DNA of 64,000 bases from Pachysolen tannophilus NRRL Y-2460 (lineage: Eukaryota > Ascomycota > Pichiomycetes > Alaninales > Pachysolenaceae): positions 540,853-604,852 of the forward strand of contig KV454016.1 of the NCBI GenBank assembly GCA_001661245.1, in the 5' to 3' direction. Position numbers and translations under genes: made by a program. The stretch's first letter is position 1; each line of letters begins with the position of its first letter. The notes beneath the pieces are model-generated. The model saw only the letters and a list, made by a program, of their open reading frames with translations, searched no databases and was not told where the DNA came from. This document shows, one piece after another, positions 47,739 through 57,991 of this stretch.

Positions 47739-47875
47739 GAAAAGAATTAAAAACTTTGTATTTATTTAATTTTTTTTTTCTTTTCTTCTTTTAGAAATCC
47801 CAATATGTTTATAATTAAATTGATAAATGAATTATTTAAATCGAATAAACTATATAGTAGTAACACCATTAAAAC

Positions 47876-48459
47876 TCATAAATTATTTTGAAACTCTTCA
47901 AGTAGATTTTCAGCCAGTGCAGCCCATTTCTCAACTAATTTATGTTTCCCATCCAACAACTCTATATCTTCACTAAAATATTTATGATTTAAAACTTTAC
48001 TTATAAATAATTCGTCTTTCATTTCTTTCCAAATCTTATCCACTTTCATGGAAGCTTCTTCGTTTTCACTGTCTTTCAAACAACTCAAGATCCCTATAGT
48101 CTTACCAACATCTAATCCGATATTTGCACCAACTTTATAACCATCATCAAAACCTCTTTGAGTACTTTTTTCTTATTTTCAGTTAAACCTTCTACATAAC
48201 CTCTCTTTGCATGTTGCCTTCTAAGTGCCAAAGTATCAACATGCTCCCCACCTTCCGTCCGCCCAGAATCTCCAAAATTATGATCTTCTTCATTTGCTGC
48301 ATGAGGTTGAAAATGTTCTTCATCACCATCAGATAACCAAACATCTTCCTCTTCTTCAGAAACTGTCTGTACACTGTTTTCCAATTTCTGACGTTTCTGA
48401 GCCAAATTGCTCACCAAAGCCAGGCTATCCTGCTGTTTATTGCCTTTAGGATATACCAT
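47876..48459 (-). pseudogene. YAE1: Yae1 (Lto1-Yae1 complex subunit), reading frame broken by one base
   Basis: Yae1 works with Lto1 to load an Fe-S cluster onto the ABC protein Rli1, needed for ribosome recycling. The N-terminal part has EEDVWLSDGDEE and LALRRQHAKRGYVEGLTENKKK. The next conserved block, RGFDDGYKVGANIGLDVGKTIGIL, is in another frame and runs on to the stop at 47876. The switch lies at a run of six A (minus strand; T run 48166-48171). One more A, or a -1 slip there, gives ...NKKKSTQRGFDDGYKVG, matching the family. Because both halves are well conserved and codon quality is intact, an assembly or sequencing indel in the homopolymer is more likely than true gene loss; slippage cannot be excluded. 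The start at 48459 is uncertain: an upstream in-frame ATG cluster reaches 48558. Confidence 0.75.
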
Positions 48460-49280
48460 CTCAATTCCATTATTCCTCTTCCTTTTACCAATCCTCAAAT
48501 TAAAAAAAGAACAATTTACCATAATATAACCAACCCATCCTTTCATCATCCTCATCATCGTTTCTTATACCGCTAAAAGCTGAAAATTTGCAAAAAAAAG
48601 TCTATCATCAGACGGAGAAGTTTGACTTCTCCGCTTTTTACTTTACTTATCCGCCTAGGAGACCTTATGACCCTTTAAAAATTATCTTCTCCAAAGATCT
48701 CCTTTCTGGAGACAGTATGACCCATAAAAATTTCTCCGTCTCCGGTTTTTAAATTTTTTTTTTTTTTTTTTTTGGACTTTTTAAAAGTCGAGAAATTTTT
48801 GGTTTAAACAAGAAGAAAACCACAAAGATTTAAATATATTAATTTTAATTGACTCATTAGTTATAGATTTAAATAGATTGAAAATAGTTATTGGTTTATA
48901 AAGACCTTGTACTTTGCATCGGTAGGATTTGCATTCATTAGATTTTGTTTGTTGTTTTTTTTTTTTTTTTTTTTTTATTTATTTTTATTATTTACAAAAA
49001 ATTATTTTTATTGTTTCTTTTTTTTTCATTTATTTTTTTTTTTTCATTTATTGGTTTTCGGTTTTGATTATTATTATTCATTTCCTATTCCTTTCAAAAA
49101 TTAATTAAGAGGTGCTGGTAACCTTGATTTGTTCTTTGTAAAAAAATTTGAAAGCTTTTTTTGGATTTAGAAAAAATTTTGATTTTATCTTGGAAAAAAA
49201 GGACAAGGGTATTTTCAGTTTAAGCGCTAGGTAATAATATAGTTAATTAGTTTGTTATCTTATCGGTTGAGATCAAAATA
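48460..49280. promoter_or_regulatory. Divergent YAE1 / WHI2 promoter with GGAGA dyads
   Basis: 821 bp. At 48613-48633 a perfect 8-bp hairpin (CGGAGAAG and CTTCTCCG, 5-nt loop) is seen. A near-exact 16-bp direct repeat follows: GGAGACCTTATGACCC (48658-48673) and GGAGACAGTATGACCC (48708-48723). Further TCTCC boxes lie at about 48688, 48699, 48732 and 48738. The rest is T-rich, with long T runs at 48751-48772 and 48958-48976. The GGAGA/TCTCC density suggests a regulatory cluster. Confidence 0.45.
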
Positions 49281-50420
49281 ATGTCGTTTTCACCAGATAG
49301 TATTGTAACACAGGTGTCGCAGGATGCACCAGTTTATCAAGGTGATTTAGTGAATGATGAATCTTTGAATGATGACTATAATACGGAAATTAAATTGAAT
49401 ATTAGAGGTGTACCTTTCACAATAACAAAAGATGAATTAATGGCGTTGCCAGAAAGTATATTGTTGTGTTTGTTTCCAAATGGGGTTTTTGTTGATGTGA
49501 ATGGGAACATTATAACAAACCTAACTGAAGATGATGTTGTTTATGTAAATTTTCCTCCAGATTGTTTTAGATACATTGTACAAACTTTTAGTGAAGCTAC
49601 CGCCGATTTATCACCACAACCTAAAAATCATTACTATGATATGAATGATACAGATGTTTTACATGATAAACCATCAATCATAGTGTTGAGAGAAGATTTA
49701 GATTATTACTGCATTCCACCTTTCCATGGTATTAGTTTAGATGATATGAAACAAATTAAATTACGTACAGGTGAATATTTAAATAAAAATCCTCAAATAT
49801 TTGATGGTCTAGGTTACAAGCCTGGTAAGACATTAGGAGCAGCTGAACAACATTTGTTAGATATGTTATGTTCTTCTGGGTTTTCTATAGATGGGAAATG
49901 GGGTCATAGGTCTATGGAACCTGGGAAAGCTGTAGTTAGCTCGTTAGCTTTGGTTAGATTAAGGCTGGACGAACCAACACCATCATCTCAAACTTCACCA
50001 AATCTTGCACCAACAAGTTCAATTTCATCATCAAGGGATCCCCTTCAGCATCAAAATACAAATTCAAGTTCAAACACAAATTCAAATACAAACGCAAATA
50101 ATACTAATAATACTAATAATACTAGGTCAAGATCAAGATCTCGTATTGCTACATTAGCAAATGCAGCCGCCAGATCGGCTTCAAGATCGGCTTCAAGGCT
50201 TTCAAAGAAAAAAGAAAATACTGTCGCTACCAAATTATTGTTATTTTGGAGAAAACCAGCAAGAAAATGTTGGTGGACTAATGAAGAATTCGAAGTAGAA
50301 CCTTTGAACCTCAAATTAAAGGATCCTTCAACGGGTAAATACCTAGAAGGAGGTACTAAGATAAAAGTTCATATAAGAAGAGTCTGGACTTTGGAACTTT
50401 CTGTCATTGGAGTACAATAG
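49281..50420 (+). CDS. WHI2: Stress-response regulator Whi2
   Basis: BTB/KCTD-like protein that works with Psr1/Psr2 phosphatases in the general stress response and restrains TORC1 when amino acids are low. 379 aa. The N-terminal BTB-like domain is at about 35-115 (IKLNIRGVPFTITKDELMALP, then ESILLCLFPNGVF, LTEDDVVYVNFPPDCFRYIV). It is followed by KPSIIVLREDLDYYCIPP and GAAEQHLLDMLCSSGFS. A Ser/Asn-rich, probably disordered section (about 235-320) separates the C-terminal block LLLFWRKPARKCWW...HIRRVWTLELSVIGVQ, which is nearly invariant in Whi2. It is shorter than the 486-aa S. cerevisiae protein owing to shorter linkers. TOR lies 1.5 kb away. Confidence 0.95.
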   Translation: MSFSPDSIVTQVSQDAPVYQGDLVNDESLNDDYNTEIKLNIRGVPFTITKDELMALPESILLCLFPNGVFVDVNGNIITNLTEDDVVYVNFPPDCFRYIVQTFSEATADLSPQPKNHYYDMNDTDVLHDKPSIIVLREDLDYYCIPPFHGISLDDMKQIKLRTGEYLNKNPQIFDGLGYKPGKTLGAAEQHLLDMLCSSGFSIDGKWGHRSMEPGKAVVSSLALVRLRLDEPTPSSQTSPNLAPTSSISSSRDPLQHQNTNSSSNTNSNTNANNTNNTNNTRSRSRSRIATLANAAARSASRSASRLSKKKENTVATKLLLFWRKPARKCWWTNEEFEVEPLNLKLKDPSTGKYLEGGTKIKVHIRRVWTLELSVIGVQ

Positions 50421-50816
50421 TTTTAGGTTCTATCTATATTGGTATTAGCTTTAACTTTTGTCTTGTTAATGTTTGATTTTTATATCTTTTTTTCTTTTTT
50501 TTTTCTTTCTTTTTTTTTTCCTAATTTTTTTTATTTTTATTTTATTTGAATTTAATTTCTTCCTCTTCTTCTTCTTTTTATCCATTTAATTTTTATTCAT
50601 CTTTCATGTTTAAAAAAATTTTATTAATACTTTATTTTGTTCTTAATAGAATGTTTTTGTTCTTTCGACATTATTATTTTCGTTTTATTTGTCAGTCTTA
50701 TTTATAATATATAGAATTTGGTTTGTATACTGTTTATTCTTTATCTTGCTCAACCATTAAATAGTCATCCATAAATAATATAAATATATATATATATATT
50801 TAATATACAAAATAAG
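50421..50816. other. Convergent 3' region WHI2-ERS1
   Basis: 396 bp between two stops. It is pyrimidine-rich on the plus strand just after WHI2 and has a TA microsatellite at 50786-50800. It likely contains both 3' UTRs and terminators. No gene was seen. Confidence 0.55.
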
Positions 50817-51788
50817 TTAAACTATCAATCTTTGCATTTCTCCTTCATCAGTACTTTTAACTGAGCAAATAGCATTTCTTTGATTATTTGTAAAAGATCC
50901 CTCTTCTGCTTCCTCCAGATACATATTTAAATGATCATGATCGTGTTCATGTTCATGTATGAAATTTTCTTCTTCTTCACGTAAATTTTTAAAAGGACCA
51001 TAGATTTGAATATCAGCTTTATAATACCAATAATAATGTTGTAAGAAAAACACAATATCAGCGATTACAGCTTCAATACTTAGCAAAAGTTTTGGTAAAT
51101 TGTTCAAAATATCTTTATAATTTTGAGAAATGGAAGCATCCAATACTAATTGAAGCAATGATAAGAGACCTCCAATAAAATCTAACCAAATCATTTCAAT
51201 GGGCCAGCCATGTGTTGATTTTCTATTATAATTATAAATAACTTGTGGAACATTTTTACAAACTGACATCAAGATTTTGAATAATCCCAACGAAGTCAAG
51301 AGATCTAACCATTGGAAATGTGGAGATTTATCATCTGTTTTCAAAATGTAAAAACACATACATGAAATTATTAAAAGTACTGTCAGCAAGATCTTTTTAC
51401 CCAAAAGTGACATCACTTGATTATCATTTTTCCTAAAACTCCATGGCCAATAAGCAAAGGATAAAGTCAATAAATTCACCAGCAAACCGTGAGTTGCAAA
51501 AATAAAATCGTTTAATTTGATCAAAGGTAACCGCGGTGTAGGATCTGATGGTAAAGTATAACGCTCTGAATACTCTTTCCTAATATACGGATTAAACAAT
51601 AAAAACCCATAATAAATAACATAGAAAACATACCCTACGGCATTGAAATATAAAAAATCAATAGCTAATCCTTGAATTGATTTCAACTTTATAACAGTTA
51701 ATATAGGCGGCCAAAATCCTAACCCCCATAACACAATATAAGTATAACCAATTAGTGTTGAAAAACCAACCAAATCCATACCAAGCAT
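50817..51788 (-). CDS. ERS1: Cystinosin-like cystine transporter Ers1
   Basis: PQ-loop membrane protein of the cystinosin family, expected in vacuole or endosome membranes, exporting cystine with protons. 323 aa from the first ATG at 51788; a second ATG lies three codons on. Seven membrane helices are visible. PQ-loop 1: LGFWPPILTVIKLKSIQGLAIDF. PQ-loop 2: KNVPQVIYNYNRKSTHGWPIE followed by MIWLDFIGGLLSLLQL. The C-terminal tail is His/Glu-rich (HEHDHDH type) and longer than in S. cerevisiae Ers1 (260 aa). Diverges from a cysteine synthase gene; both could be controlled by the shared CACGTG promoter. Confidence 0.9.
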   Translation of the reverse strand: MLGMDLVGFSTLIGYTYIVLWGLGFWPPILTVIKLKSIQGLAIDFLYFNAVGYVFYVIYYGFLLFNPYIRKEYSERYTLPSDPTPRLPLIKLNDFIFATHGLLVNLLTLSFAYWPWSFRKNDNQVMSLLGKKILLTVLLIISCMCFYILKTDDKSPHFQWLDLLTSLGLFKILMSVCKNVPQVIYNYNRKSTHGWPIEMIWLDFIGGLLSLLQLVLDASISQNYKDILNNLPKLLLSIEAVIADIVFFLQHYYWYYKADIQIYGPFKNLREEEENFIHEHEHDHDHLNMYLEEAEEGSFTNNQRNAICSVKSTDEGEMQRLIV

Positions 51789-51960
51789 AATCTCAGTAAA
51801 TAACCAATCGACAAAACACAATATCACCTTGCTATCAACTATTTTCAACTGATCTTCTTCATATTAAACAAGGAACAAAAGACCAAAAAAAACCCTTTCC
51901 CTTCCCTTGCCTGCTATCTGATAGGGACTGAGAAAATTTCCTAATCTGGAATCTGCATGT

Positions 51961-51968
51961 TCACGTGA
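51961..51968. promoter_or_regulatory. TCACGTGA palindrome, ERS1-proximal
   Basis: Identical to the preferred site of the bHLH factor Cbf1, which with Met4 activates sulfur-amino-acid genes in yeasts. It lies about 175 bp upstream of the ERS1 ATG. Confidence 0.6.
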
Positions 51969-52415
51969 CCTGGATTTTTTGCAGTTGCTTTTTGAAACCC
52001 AATTCATCTTCATCCAGAAACTAGATAACGATAACTAAGATGAAGTTGAGAAATGAGAGAGAGATAAACAAAATTTTCTGCTATTGAGAAATCTAGTCAC
52101 TTGGAGATATGAAATAGAAAAAAAAATTTGTATGATTTTTGGCGGCTTTAAAAAGAATTGCTTTTAAACTGCAGAGTATTGCATAACCAGCACGAGAAAG
52201 AAGATATTAGCAAAACAAAACTTCCAGACAATAACATCTCTCTTTGGGCAAGACTCCAATTGGCTCATATTCTTTTGGAATGGAAAATGTTTTGGAATCA
52301 CCAGCACCACCAACAGTGCCTGCTCCTGCTCCTGGCGTATGCGCCAATAAAATGCTGTTGGTGATGATGTTAGTAATACCGCGCACTACCTTTTGTTTTC
52401 TCCATATGGAGCAGA

Positions 52416-52423
52416 TCACGTGA
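52416..52423. promoter_or_regulatory. TCACGTGA palindrome, cysteine synthase-proximal
   Basis: Second copy of the same 8-bp palindrome, about 125 bp upstream of the cysteine synthase ATG at 52549. Two copies of an 8-bp site in 760 bp of AT-rich DNA are unlikely by chance. Confidence 0.6.
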
Positions 52424-52548
52424 AATTTCAATGGAAGCTTTTTTCCAATGAAAAGTTTAACAGAATCAGTTTATGATAATTTATCTTTTACAAATTTTCT
52501 TTTCTTCCTTTTTTTTAAGTAGTTTACAAGACAAGAATAGTGAGAAAG

Positions 52549-53676
52549 ATGCTTTCATCAGTATCAAGAAGGTATAACTTGAAGTTATCTTCAGTTTCTT
52601 TGAGTCGTTTCAATTCTTCAGTAGCAGGTTTTAAACCTCCGTTTATACCGATAACAGCAGAGAAAGGTTTCCCAGATGCAGTTGGTAATACACCATTGAT
52701 AAAGTTAAACCATCTTTCAAAAGAGACTGGAAGAAACATTTACTGTAAGGCAGAATGGATGAATCCAGGTGGATCGGTTAAGGATAGGGCAGCTTTATAC
52801 ATGATTCAACAAGCTGAAAAAAGAGGTGCAATTACTAAAGGAGCAACCGTTGTTGAAGGTACTGCTGGAAACACCGGAATTGGTTTAGCCCATATTTGTA
52901 GAGCTCGTGGTTATAAATGTGTAATATACATGCCAAATACACAATCTCCATCAAAGATGAATTTGTTAAGGTTATTAGGTGCTGAGGTTTACCCTGTTCC
53001 AGTTAAACCATTCACTGATCCAATGAATTTTAATCATCAAGCAAGAAGACATGCAGAAAAATTGGATAATGCTATTTGGACGGACCAATTCGACAATTTG
53101 GATAATAGACAGGCCCATATCGAGACAACTGGGCCCGAAATTTGGTCCCAGTTGAACGGTAAAGTAGATGCATTCACCTGTTCTACTGGTACCGGTGGAA
53201 CCTTTTCAGGTATTACCAGATACTTGAAAGAAATCTCTAATGGTAAAGTCTTATCCATTGTTGCTGATCCCCCAGGTTCATGCGTTTATTCTTATGTTAA
53301 GTCTGGTGGTAAAAGTTTAGAAAGAGCAGGTGGTTCTTTCACTGAAGGAATTGGTCAAGGAAGAATCACAAATAACGTTGCCCAAGATATTTCCCTTATT
53401 GACGATGCAATTAGAATCCCAGATGAAGAATCAATAGCTATGTTGTATAGATTATTGGACGAAGAAGGTGTTTATACCGGAGGTACAGGTGCTTTGAACG
53501 TTGTCGCTGCTGTGAAAGTTGCTCAAATGGTTCCAGAAGGTTCAAATGTTGTCACAATATTAGCTGATTCTGCTAATAAATATGCAGACAGAATTTTCAG
53601 TAAGAAATGGTTAGAATCAAAAGGTATTTATGATGCAATTCCAGCACATTTGAAAAAATACGTTGCCTTGGAATAG
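52549..53676 (+). CDS. MCY1: Cysteine synthase (O-acetylserine sulfhydrylase), mitochondrial type
   Basis: PLP-dependent fold-type II enzyme that makes cysteine from O-acetylserine and sulfide, or a related reaction. 375 aa. The start ([20 protein letters not shown]) looks like a mitochondrial presequence; the upstream in-frame codon is GTG, so ATG at 52549 is used. Family motifs: [20 protein letters not shown] with the PLP lysine, [28 protein letters not shown] (phosphate-binding loop) and [15 protein letters not shown]. The C-terminal block [22 protein letters not shown] resembles fungal mitochondrial cysteine synthases and S. cerevisiae Mcy1. Cystathionine beta-synthase is excluded by the length and lack of a CBS domain. 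Confidence 0.85.
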   Translation: MLSSVSRRYNLKLSSVSLSRFNSSVAGFKPPFIPITAEKGFPDAVGNTPLIKLNHLSKETGRNIYCKAEWMNPGGSVKDRAALYMIQQAEKRGAITKGATVVEGTAGNTGIGLAHICRARGYKCVIYMPNTQSPSKMNLLRLLGAEVYPVPVKPFTDPMNFNHQARRHAEKLDNAIWTDQFDNLDNRQAHIETTGPEIWSQLNGKVDAFTCSTGTGGTFSGITRYLKEISNGKVLSIVADPPGSCVYSYVKSGGKSLERAGGSFTEGIGQGRITNNVAQDISLIDDAIRIPDEESIAMLYRLLDEEGVYTGGTGALNVVAAVKVAQMVPEGSNVVTILADSANKYADRIFSKKWLESKGIYDAIPAHLKKYVALE

Positions 53677-54051
53677 ATATAAATCTACGAATTCATTTTG
53701 TACATATACTGCCCTTTAGCCTTATTGAATATAGTCAAGTCATATATATATATACATATATATTCAAAGTATAGCGAAATCAAAGAAACAATCTATTTTG
53801 ATTATTTGATGGAATAAAACAACATATTTAGTAACGAAATGAAAAATACAACCCATGTAAAAAGGACAACAAGAAGTAAAAAAAATAATAAAAATAAAAA
53901 CTAATTCATACAGATCATGTAATAGTGTATAATAAAATATTCTAGACAAACCAACCCAATAACTCCAATTATTTGACAAAACAAATTTAATAACTCCTCC
54001 ACAAAGATATCAGCATTAAAACGTTATATATATATACTCAGCTTGATATTT
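53677..54051. other. Convergent 3' region, cysteine synthase-PPS1
   Basis: 375 bp between two stops, with TA microsatellites near 53743-53761 and 54024-54036 and A-rich stretches. A 71-codon minus-strand frame has no ATG start and only hydrophobic low-complexity content, so no gene is called. Confidence 0.55.
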
Positions 54052-57000
54052 TTACGATGCATGAACATAAGCTTTATTCAAATTGTAAATTTCTTTGCAT
54101 AAGATAAACCAATCAACTTCCCTTAGCCAGCTATGATTGTTAGTCAGCAAACTGTTGAATACTCTAGTGTTTTTCGAGTTCTCCTCATTATAGTCGTTGT
54201 CTTCCTCTTCCAAACCATTTTGATTTTCCTTATTGTTTTCTTCTGGTTCTTCGTCGGAAATAACTGCATCCTCCTCCAGAATAGACTTAATATTCGTATT
54301 TGAACTAATAGAAATAGAAAATATTGAACTATTCAACAGATTGCTAAAATTTTCTGCAGTAATCAAATTATTAGTGATACTGCTTACTGATGATAGACTT
54401 GTTGATAAAGATGTCCTTGAGGGAACTGAAAATGAGCGAGAATGTGAATGAGAATTGGAAAAAACTGAATTCAAACTTCCACTCAACTTAGATGTAGATT
54501 TAGATAGACAATGATGAACACTATTTTCTGTAACGACTGACGCTCTCTTGCCGTTACTATTAAGTGCTAGTGACCGTTGTGATTTAACATAAGTCTCTTC
54601 CCACTTGAATAATTCATACATTAGTTTTAAATTTGGCTGAATAATAACGTTTAACCTTCTAACTCTCACATAAAGGTAGGCTCTGACCAAACTTATATTT
54701 AAACGTTTTATAACTTCAGCAATGCAAACAGTAGCAGATCTGGAAACTCCAACTTGGCAATGAACCAAAATTTTTTCATTTCTAATATAACCGGAATCAA
54801 TGAAGTTCAATGCATCAGTTATCGTATTAGTTAAAGTCCCAATACCATCATCATTGATATTAGTAATATGCATTATAGAATCAATGAGACAATCATCATT
54901 GATTAAAGGATCATCAGACTTAGAATCTATTAGTTTCATAATTTTGCAACCTGATTCGGTTGTAGATATCGTGAAATTATAATCAGATAACCAACCCAAT
55001 TGTTCACCAACGGAGACAATCCTTGTGATTCCAAGTTCATTTAATAACGGTAAATTGTTAGCATGGGTTAAAGAGCCTAAGTACAAATGAGGAAGAACTC
55101 TAGAAGGCAAAGAACCAAAAACTTGTTCACAACAGCCAGGTTGTTCTCTGGTCTGCTCACTTTCCGAATCGCTAGAATCACTAGAATCATCATCATGAGG
55201 AAGATGTCGACTATTTGCAATTTTTTCTGCGTTTGAAAGGTCGATTAATACCCTTGGATTTGCTTTTCTAGTATTTGGAACCAACAAACATGAATTGATA
55301 ACATGAGCTTCGATTTTATCCAATCCCGGTTCAAATTTTATATCCTTATTAGCAATTGGAGAATATTTTAAAAGTAGTCTTTGTAATTTCTGTAGTAAGA
55401 AGTAATCTGATTTGAAAATGAAAAATGGTCTACCATGATATTTATGCAATCTCAATATTGCCTTATCTAATGTTAATCCCTCCGAGTAAATAATAAAAGA
55501 TAATCCCAATAAAGAACTTTCAGTATAACCATCTGAACAGTATACAAGCCCATTGAAAAACTCATCCGGTTTACCTACCAAAGCTGTACCACACCTGTAA
55601 TACAATAATTTACAAACATTAACTAGCGACAAAATATCTTCATCTCTTAAATCCCCCAATCCAATTGATCCTGAAGGAGGGAATTCTAAATATATCTGCT
55701 CGTAATAATCATCCGTACAATGCAATAAAAACTGATGCAAGTCTGCCAACTGTGGGAATTGGGCACCATCGTAGCAGTTTATAAACAATTTCCAATTTTG
55801 TTTGGGTTTTGTTATCAACAATTGTTCTTTGCTCATATTTTTCTGCTTGGCATTACAAATATCTGTCCAAGTTAAAGTGGTTATAGTGTTAGCAGGATCA
55901 CAATATAACGGTGGTGAACTATTTTGCATAGAAGGGATTTGATTTGATAAAGATGTTCTTTCCGTTATCAGATTCTGATCATCCGAATTATTATTCCAAA
56001 GCTTATTACGATAAGTTTCAAAATCAGTTGTATTTCCAAACCAGACATTCCGGGATACATATGTTGCAGTAGACATTTTGCAAATTTCCAATTTTTCTCT
56101 GTATAAAGAGTTATCATCCCAATAGTTAAACAAATTAATGTCAAGTTCTGGCATTGATTGACCTATACTGTTATCTGGAGTCTTTATTTCCACAGCTTTC
56201 GTTTCCAACAAATCTGAATCTTTCTGTAAATCAAATGATTTCAAAATATAGGTATTGTAATAGTTATTATAGCGACAATTTGGAGCTTGCTGATTAATTT
56301 CTGGATGTTCGATTGAAAACTTAAGTTGTGCTAGGTATAATAATCTAGCTAACGAATCACAATGACAATTTCTTTTAGTTTTCAAAGATTTTAATATAAT
56401 AGTGGTTTTTTCTTGTTTATAAGACATATGATGATCATTCTTGAAACAATAAACGATAAAATCTGAAATGTGACTTATCTTACTTGATTGAATGTGGAAA
56501 TTTCTTAAACTAACACCATTTTGGGGATCTAATTCTTTGAAAAAAGGTAATAATTTTAATCGCAAGCAATCTCTATAAATTAATTCTGTGTTAAATTTCA
56601 AATCATTTTCAAATCTTAAAGCATTAAATAATAAACTTATTGATTCTCTAAGCCTACTAAGTTCAATAAAATCTAAAGGTAATAAAACATCGGAAGCATT
56701 AATTGAACCTTTTAAACCATATAAATTCGAATTTGTATCATTTTCATTATCAAATGTGTCATTTTGTTTTAATGTTGGCGGTGAAGTAGCAATCATTAAG
56801 AATCTGACTTTTTCAGGAATTTTAAAAGGATCATAATTACTTTGATTATTATTCAAAAATTTCTTTTGAGCAGTATTGTGTCTATGCATACCATGAAGCC
56901 ATGGGAACATTTTATCCACTGTAGGTAGTTCGTTGGAGTAATACCAATTAACAATATCTGTAAATTGTTGTTGATTCAATAATTTAATATTATGATTATC

Positions 57001-57459
57001 GTACAAAGATTCTTTTAAGCTCTGGTAAAAATCCAGAGATATATCCAAGGAGAAATTCTTAAATGATGATGATTCTGGCGCGTTATTCAATGAACTACAT
57101 GCCAAAGACACCAATGATGACGATGGAGATTTCGAATTAGAAGCTGGAGGCGTCATTAGATGTCCCGCGTTATCACCGGCATTAACGGTATTCATATATC
57201 TTGTCTTGAACTTATCTCTTGTATCAAATTTCTCCGTAGATGTACTGTTAGACCTTTTATTCGATCTCTTACTCCCATCAATCTCATTATTGGTATTTTT
57301 CTTCAAATCTGAATCTGCTTCAATAAATATATTTTCTTGTTCATGCAAGATGTTTGTTATTATCGGTAAAGGCGATGTAGATCTGCTCTTCAGTCGACTA
57401 TTCGACGAAATTTCAATGGGACCTATATTCGATAGGTTCGTATCAACATTCGAAGACAT
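54052..57459 (-). CDS. PPS1: Dual-specificity phosphatase Pps1
   Basis: Predicted protein phosphatase acting on Tyr and Ser/Thr; in S. cerevisiae Pps1 affects S-phase and checkpoint control. 1135 aa, well above the 807 aa of S. cerevisiae. The extra length lies in the polar N-terminus (about 1-125) and in the C-terminal tail. The start is the ATG before SSNVDTNLSNIGPIE. The C-terminal catalytic domain begins with LPSRVLPHLYLGSLTHANNL and contains ELGITRIVSVGEQLGW, the signature HCQVGVSRSATV (active-site Cys near residue 890) and RVRRLNVIIQPNLKLMYELF. The middle region (about 530-740) contains KLFINCYDGAQFPQLADLHQ and EFFNGLVYCSDGYTESSLLGL, a second Cys-x5-like loop typical of Pps1 architecture and probably inactive. 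A Ser-rich stretch and an acidic patch follow the phosphatase domain. Confidence 0.88.
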   Translation of the reverse strand: MSSNVDTNLSNIGPIEISSNSRLKSRSTSPLPIITNILHEQENIFIEADSDLKKNTNNEIDGSKRSNKRSNSTSTEKFDTRDKFKTRYMNTVNAGDNAGHLMTPPASNSKSPSSSLVSLACSSLNNAPESSSFKNFSLDISLDFYQSLKESLYDNHNIKLLNQQQFTDIVNWYYSNELPTVDKMFPWLHGMHRHNTAQKKFLNNNQSNYDPFKIPEKVRFLMIATSPPTLKQNDTFDNENDTNSNLYGLKGSINASDVLLPLDFIELSRLRESISLLFNALRFENDLKFNTELIYRDCLRLKLLPFFKELDPQNGVSLRNFHIQSSKISHISDFIVYCFKNDHHMSYKQEKTTIILKSLKTKRNCHCDSLARLLYLAQLKFSIEHPEINQQAPNCRYNNYYNTYILKSFDLQKDSDLLETKAVEIKTPDNSIGQSMPELDINLFNYWDDNSLYREKLEICKMSTATYVSRNVWFGNTTDFETYRNKLWNNNSDDQNLITERTSLSNQIPSMQNSSPPLYCDPANTITTLTWTDICNAKQKNMSKEQLLITKPKQNWKLFINCYDGAQFPQLADLHQFLLHCTDDYYEQIYLEFPPSGSIGLGDLRDEDILSLVNVCKLLYYRCGTALVGKPDEFFNGLVYCSDGYTESSLLGLSFIIYSEGLTLDKAILRLHKYHGRPFFIFKSDYFLLQKLQRLLLKYSPIANKDIKFEPGLDKIEAHVINSCLLVPNTRKANPRVLIDLSNAEKIANSRHLPHDDDSSDSSDSESEQTREQPGCCEQVFGSLPSRVLPHLYLGSLTHANNLPLLNELGITRIVSVGEQLGWLSDYNFTISTTESGCKIMKLIDSKSDDPLINDDCLIDSIMHITNINDDGIGTLTNTITDALNFIDSGYIRNEKILVHCQVGVSRSATVCIAEVIKRLNISLVRAYLYVRVRRLNVIIQPNLKLMYELFKWEETYVKSQRSLALNSNGKRASVVTENSVHHCLSKSTSKLSGSLNSVFSNSHSHSRSFSVPSRTSLSTSLSSVSSITNNLITAENFSNLLNSSIFSISISSNTNIKSILEEDAVISDEEPEENNKENQNGLEEEDNDYNEENSKNTRVFNSLLTNNHSWLREVDWFILCKEIYNLNKAYVHAS

Positions 57460-57991
57460 AACAATCTTCAATCTCCTTCAAATATACTGCAACAATTATT
57501 TATCCTTCTTTGTTTGCAAATATTTTCAGAAACCTAAAATAAAAAAAAAATTAAAAGAAATAAACAAAACAACAGTTTGTTTGTTTTAAAAGCGCCAATA
57601 ACTGGCGGTTTAAAAATATTCAACAACTAAAATCAATAGAAATTAATCAATAGAACCCAGATTGTAAAATGATATTTATAATCAAGTTGAAGTTCAATAA
57701 ATAATTAATTAAATTGATATCAGTTATCTTTAATACCTTTGCTTTTTTTGCTATCTTTTTTAAGATCATTTAATTAAACCTTGAAATAGATAAGAAATTT
57801 TTAATTTTTTTTTTTTTTTTACCTTTTTTTTTTTCACTTTTTGATGATTTTTCTGGTATTTTTCAATCAGTTTATACAACTGTTATTGAATGATTAGAAC
57901 TACAAGAGAGCTATGGCGAGATCAAGGAGAGATGGGTTTAGTTTGCTATTTAAGTTATTGTATTTTTATTAGAATTTATATACGATATCGC
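57460..57991. other. Intergenic region PPS1-UTP18
   Basis: 532 bp between the PPS1 start and UTP18 stop, both on the minus strand. It is A/T-rich with T runs near 57808-57834. GCGCCAATAACTGGCGG at 57591-57607 holds a small inverted repeat (CGCC/GGCG). No gene was seen. Confidence 0.5.

Larger units (their letters stand above)
51789..52548. promoter_or_regulatory. Shared ERS1 / cysteine synthase promoter region
   Basis: 760 bp between divergent genes. Two TCACGTGA palindromes (listed separately) lie near each end. Apparent open frames inside lack ATG starts and similarity. Short direct repeats (CTGCTCC, CACCA) occur near 52300-52335. Confidence 0.5.

Noticed and set aside
48160-48175. Programmed -1 frameshift at a canonical X-XXY-YYZ heptamer in YAE1
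   Set aside because: The A run is in the wrong phase for the classical heptamer and no strong downstream structure was seen; only simple homopolymer slippage or a sequence error remains.
53764-53979. 71-codon minus-strand hydrophobic frame between two convergent genes
   Set aside because: No ATG start, Phe/Ile-rich low complexity, located in a 3' UTR area.
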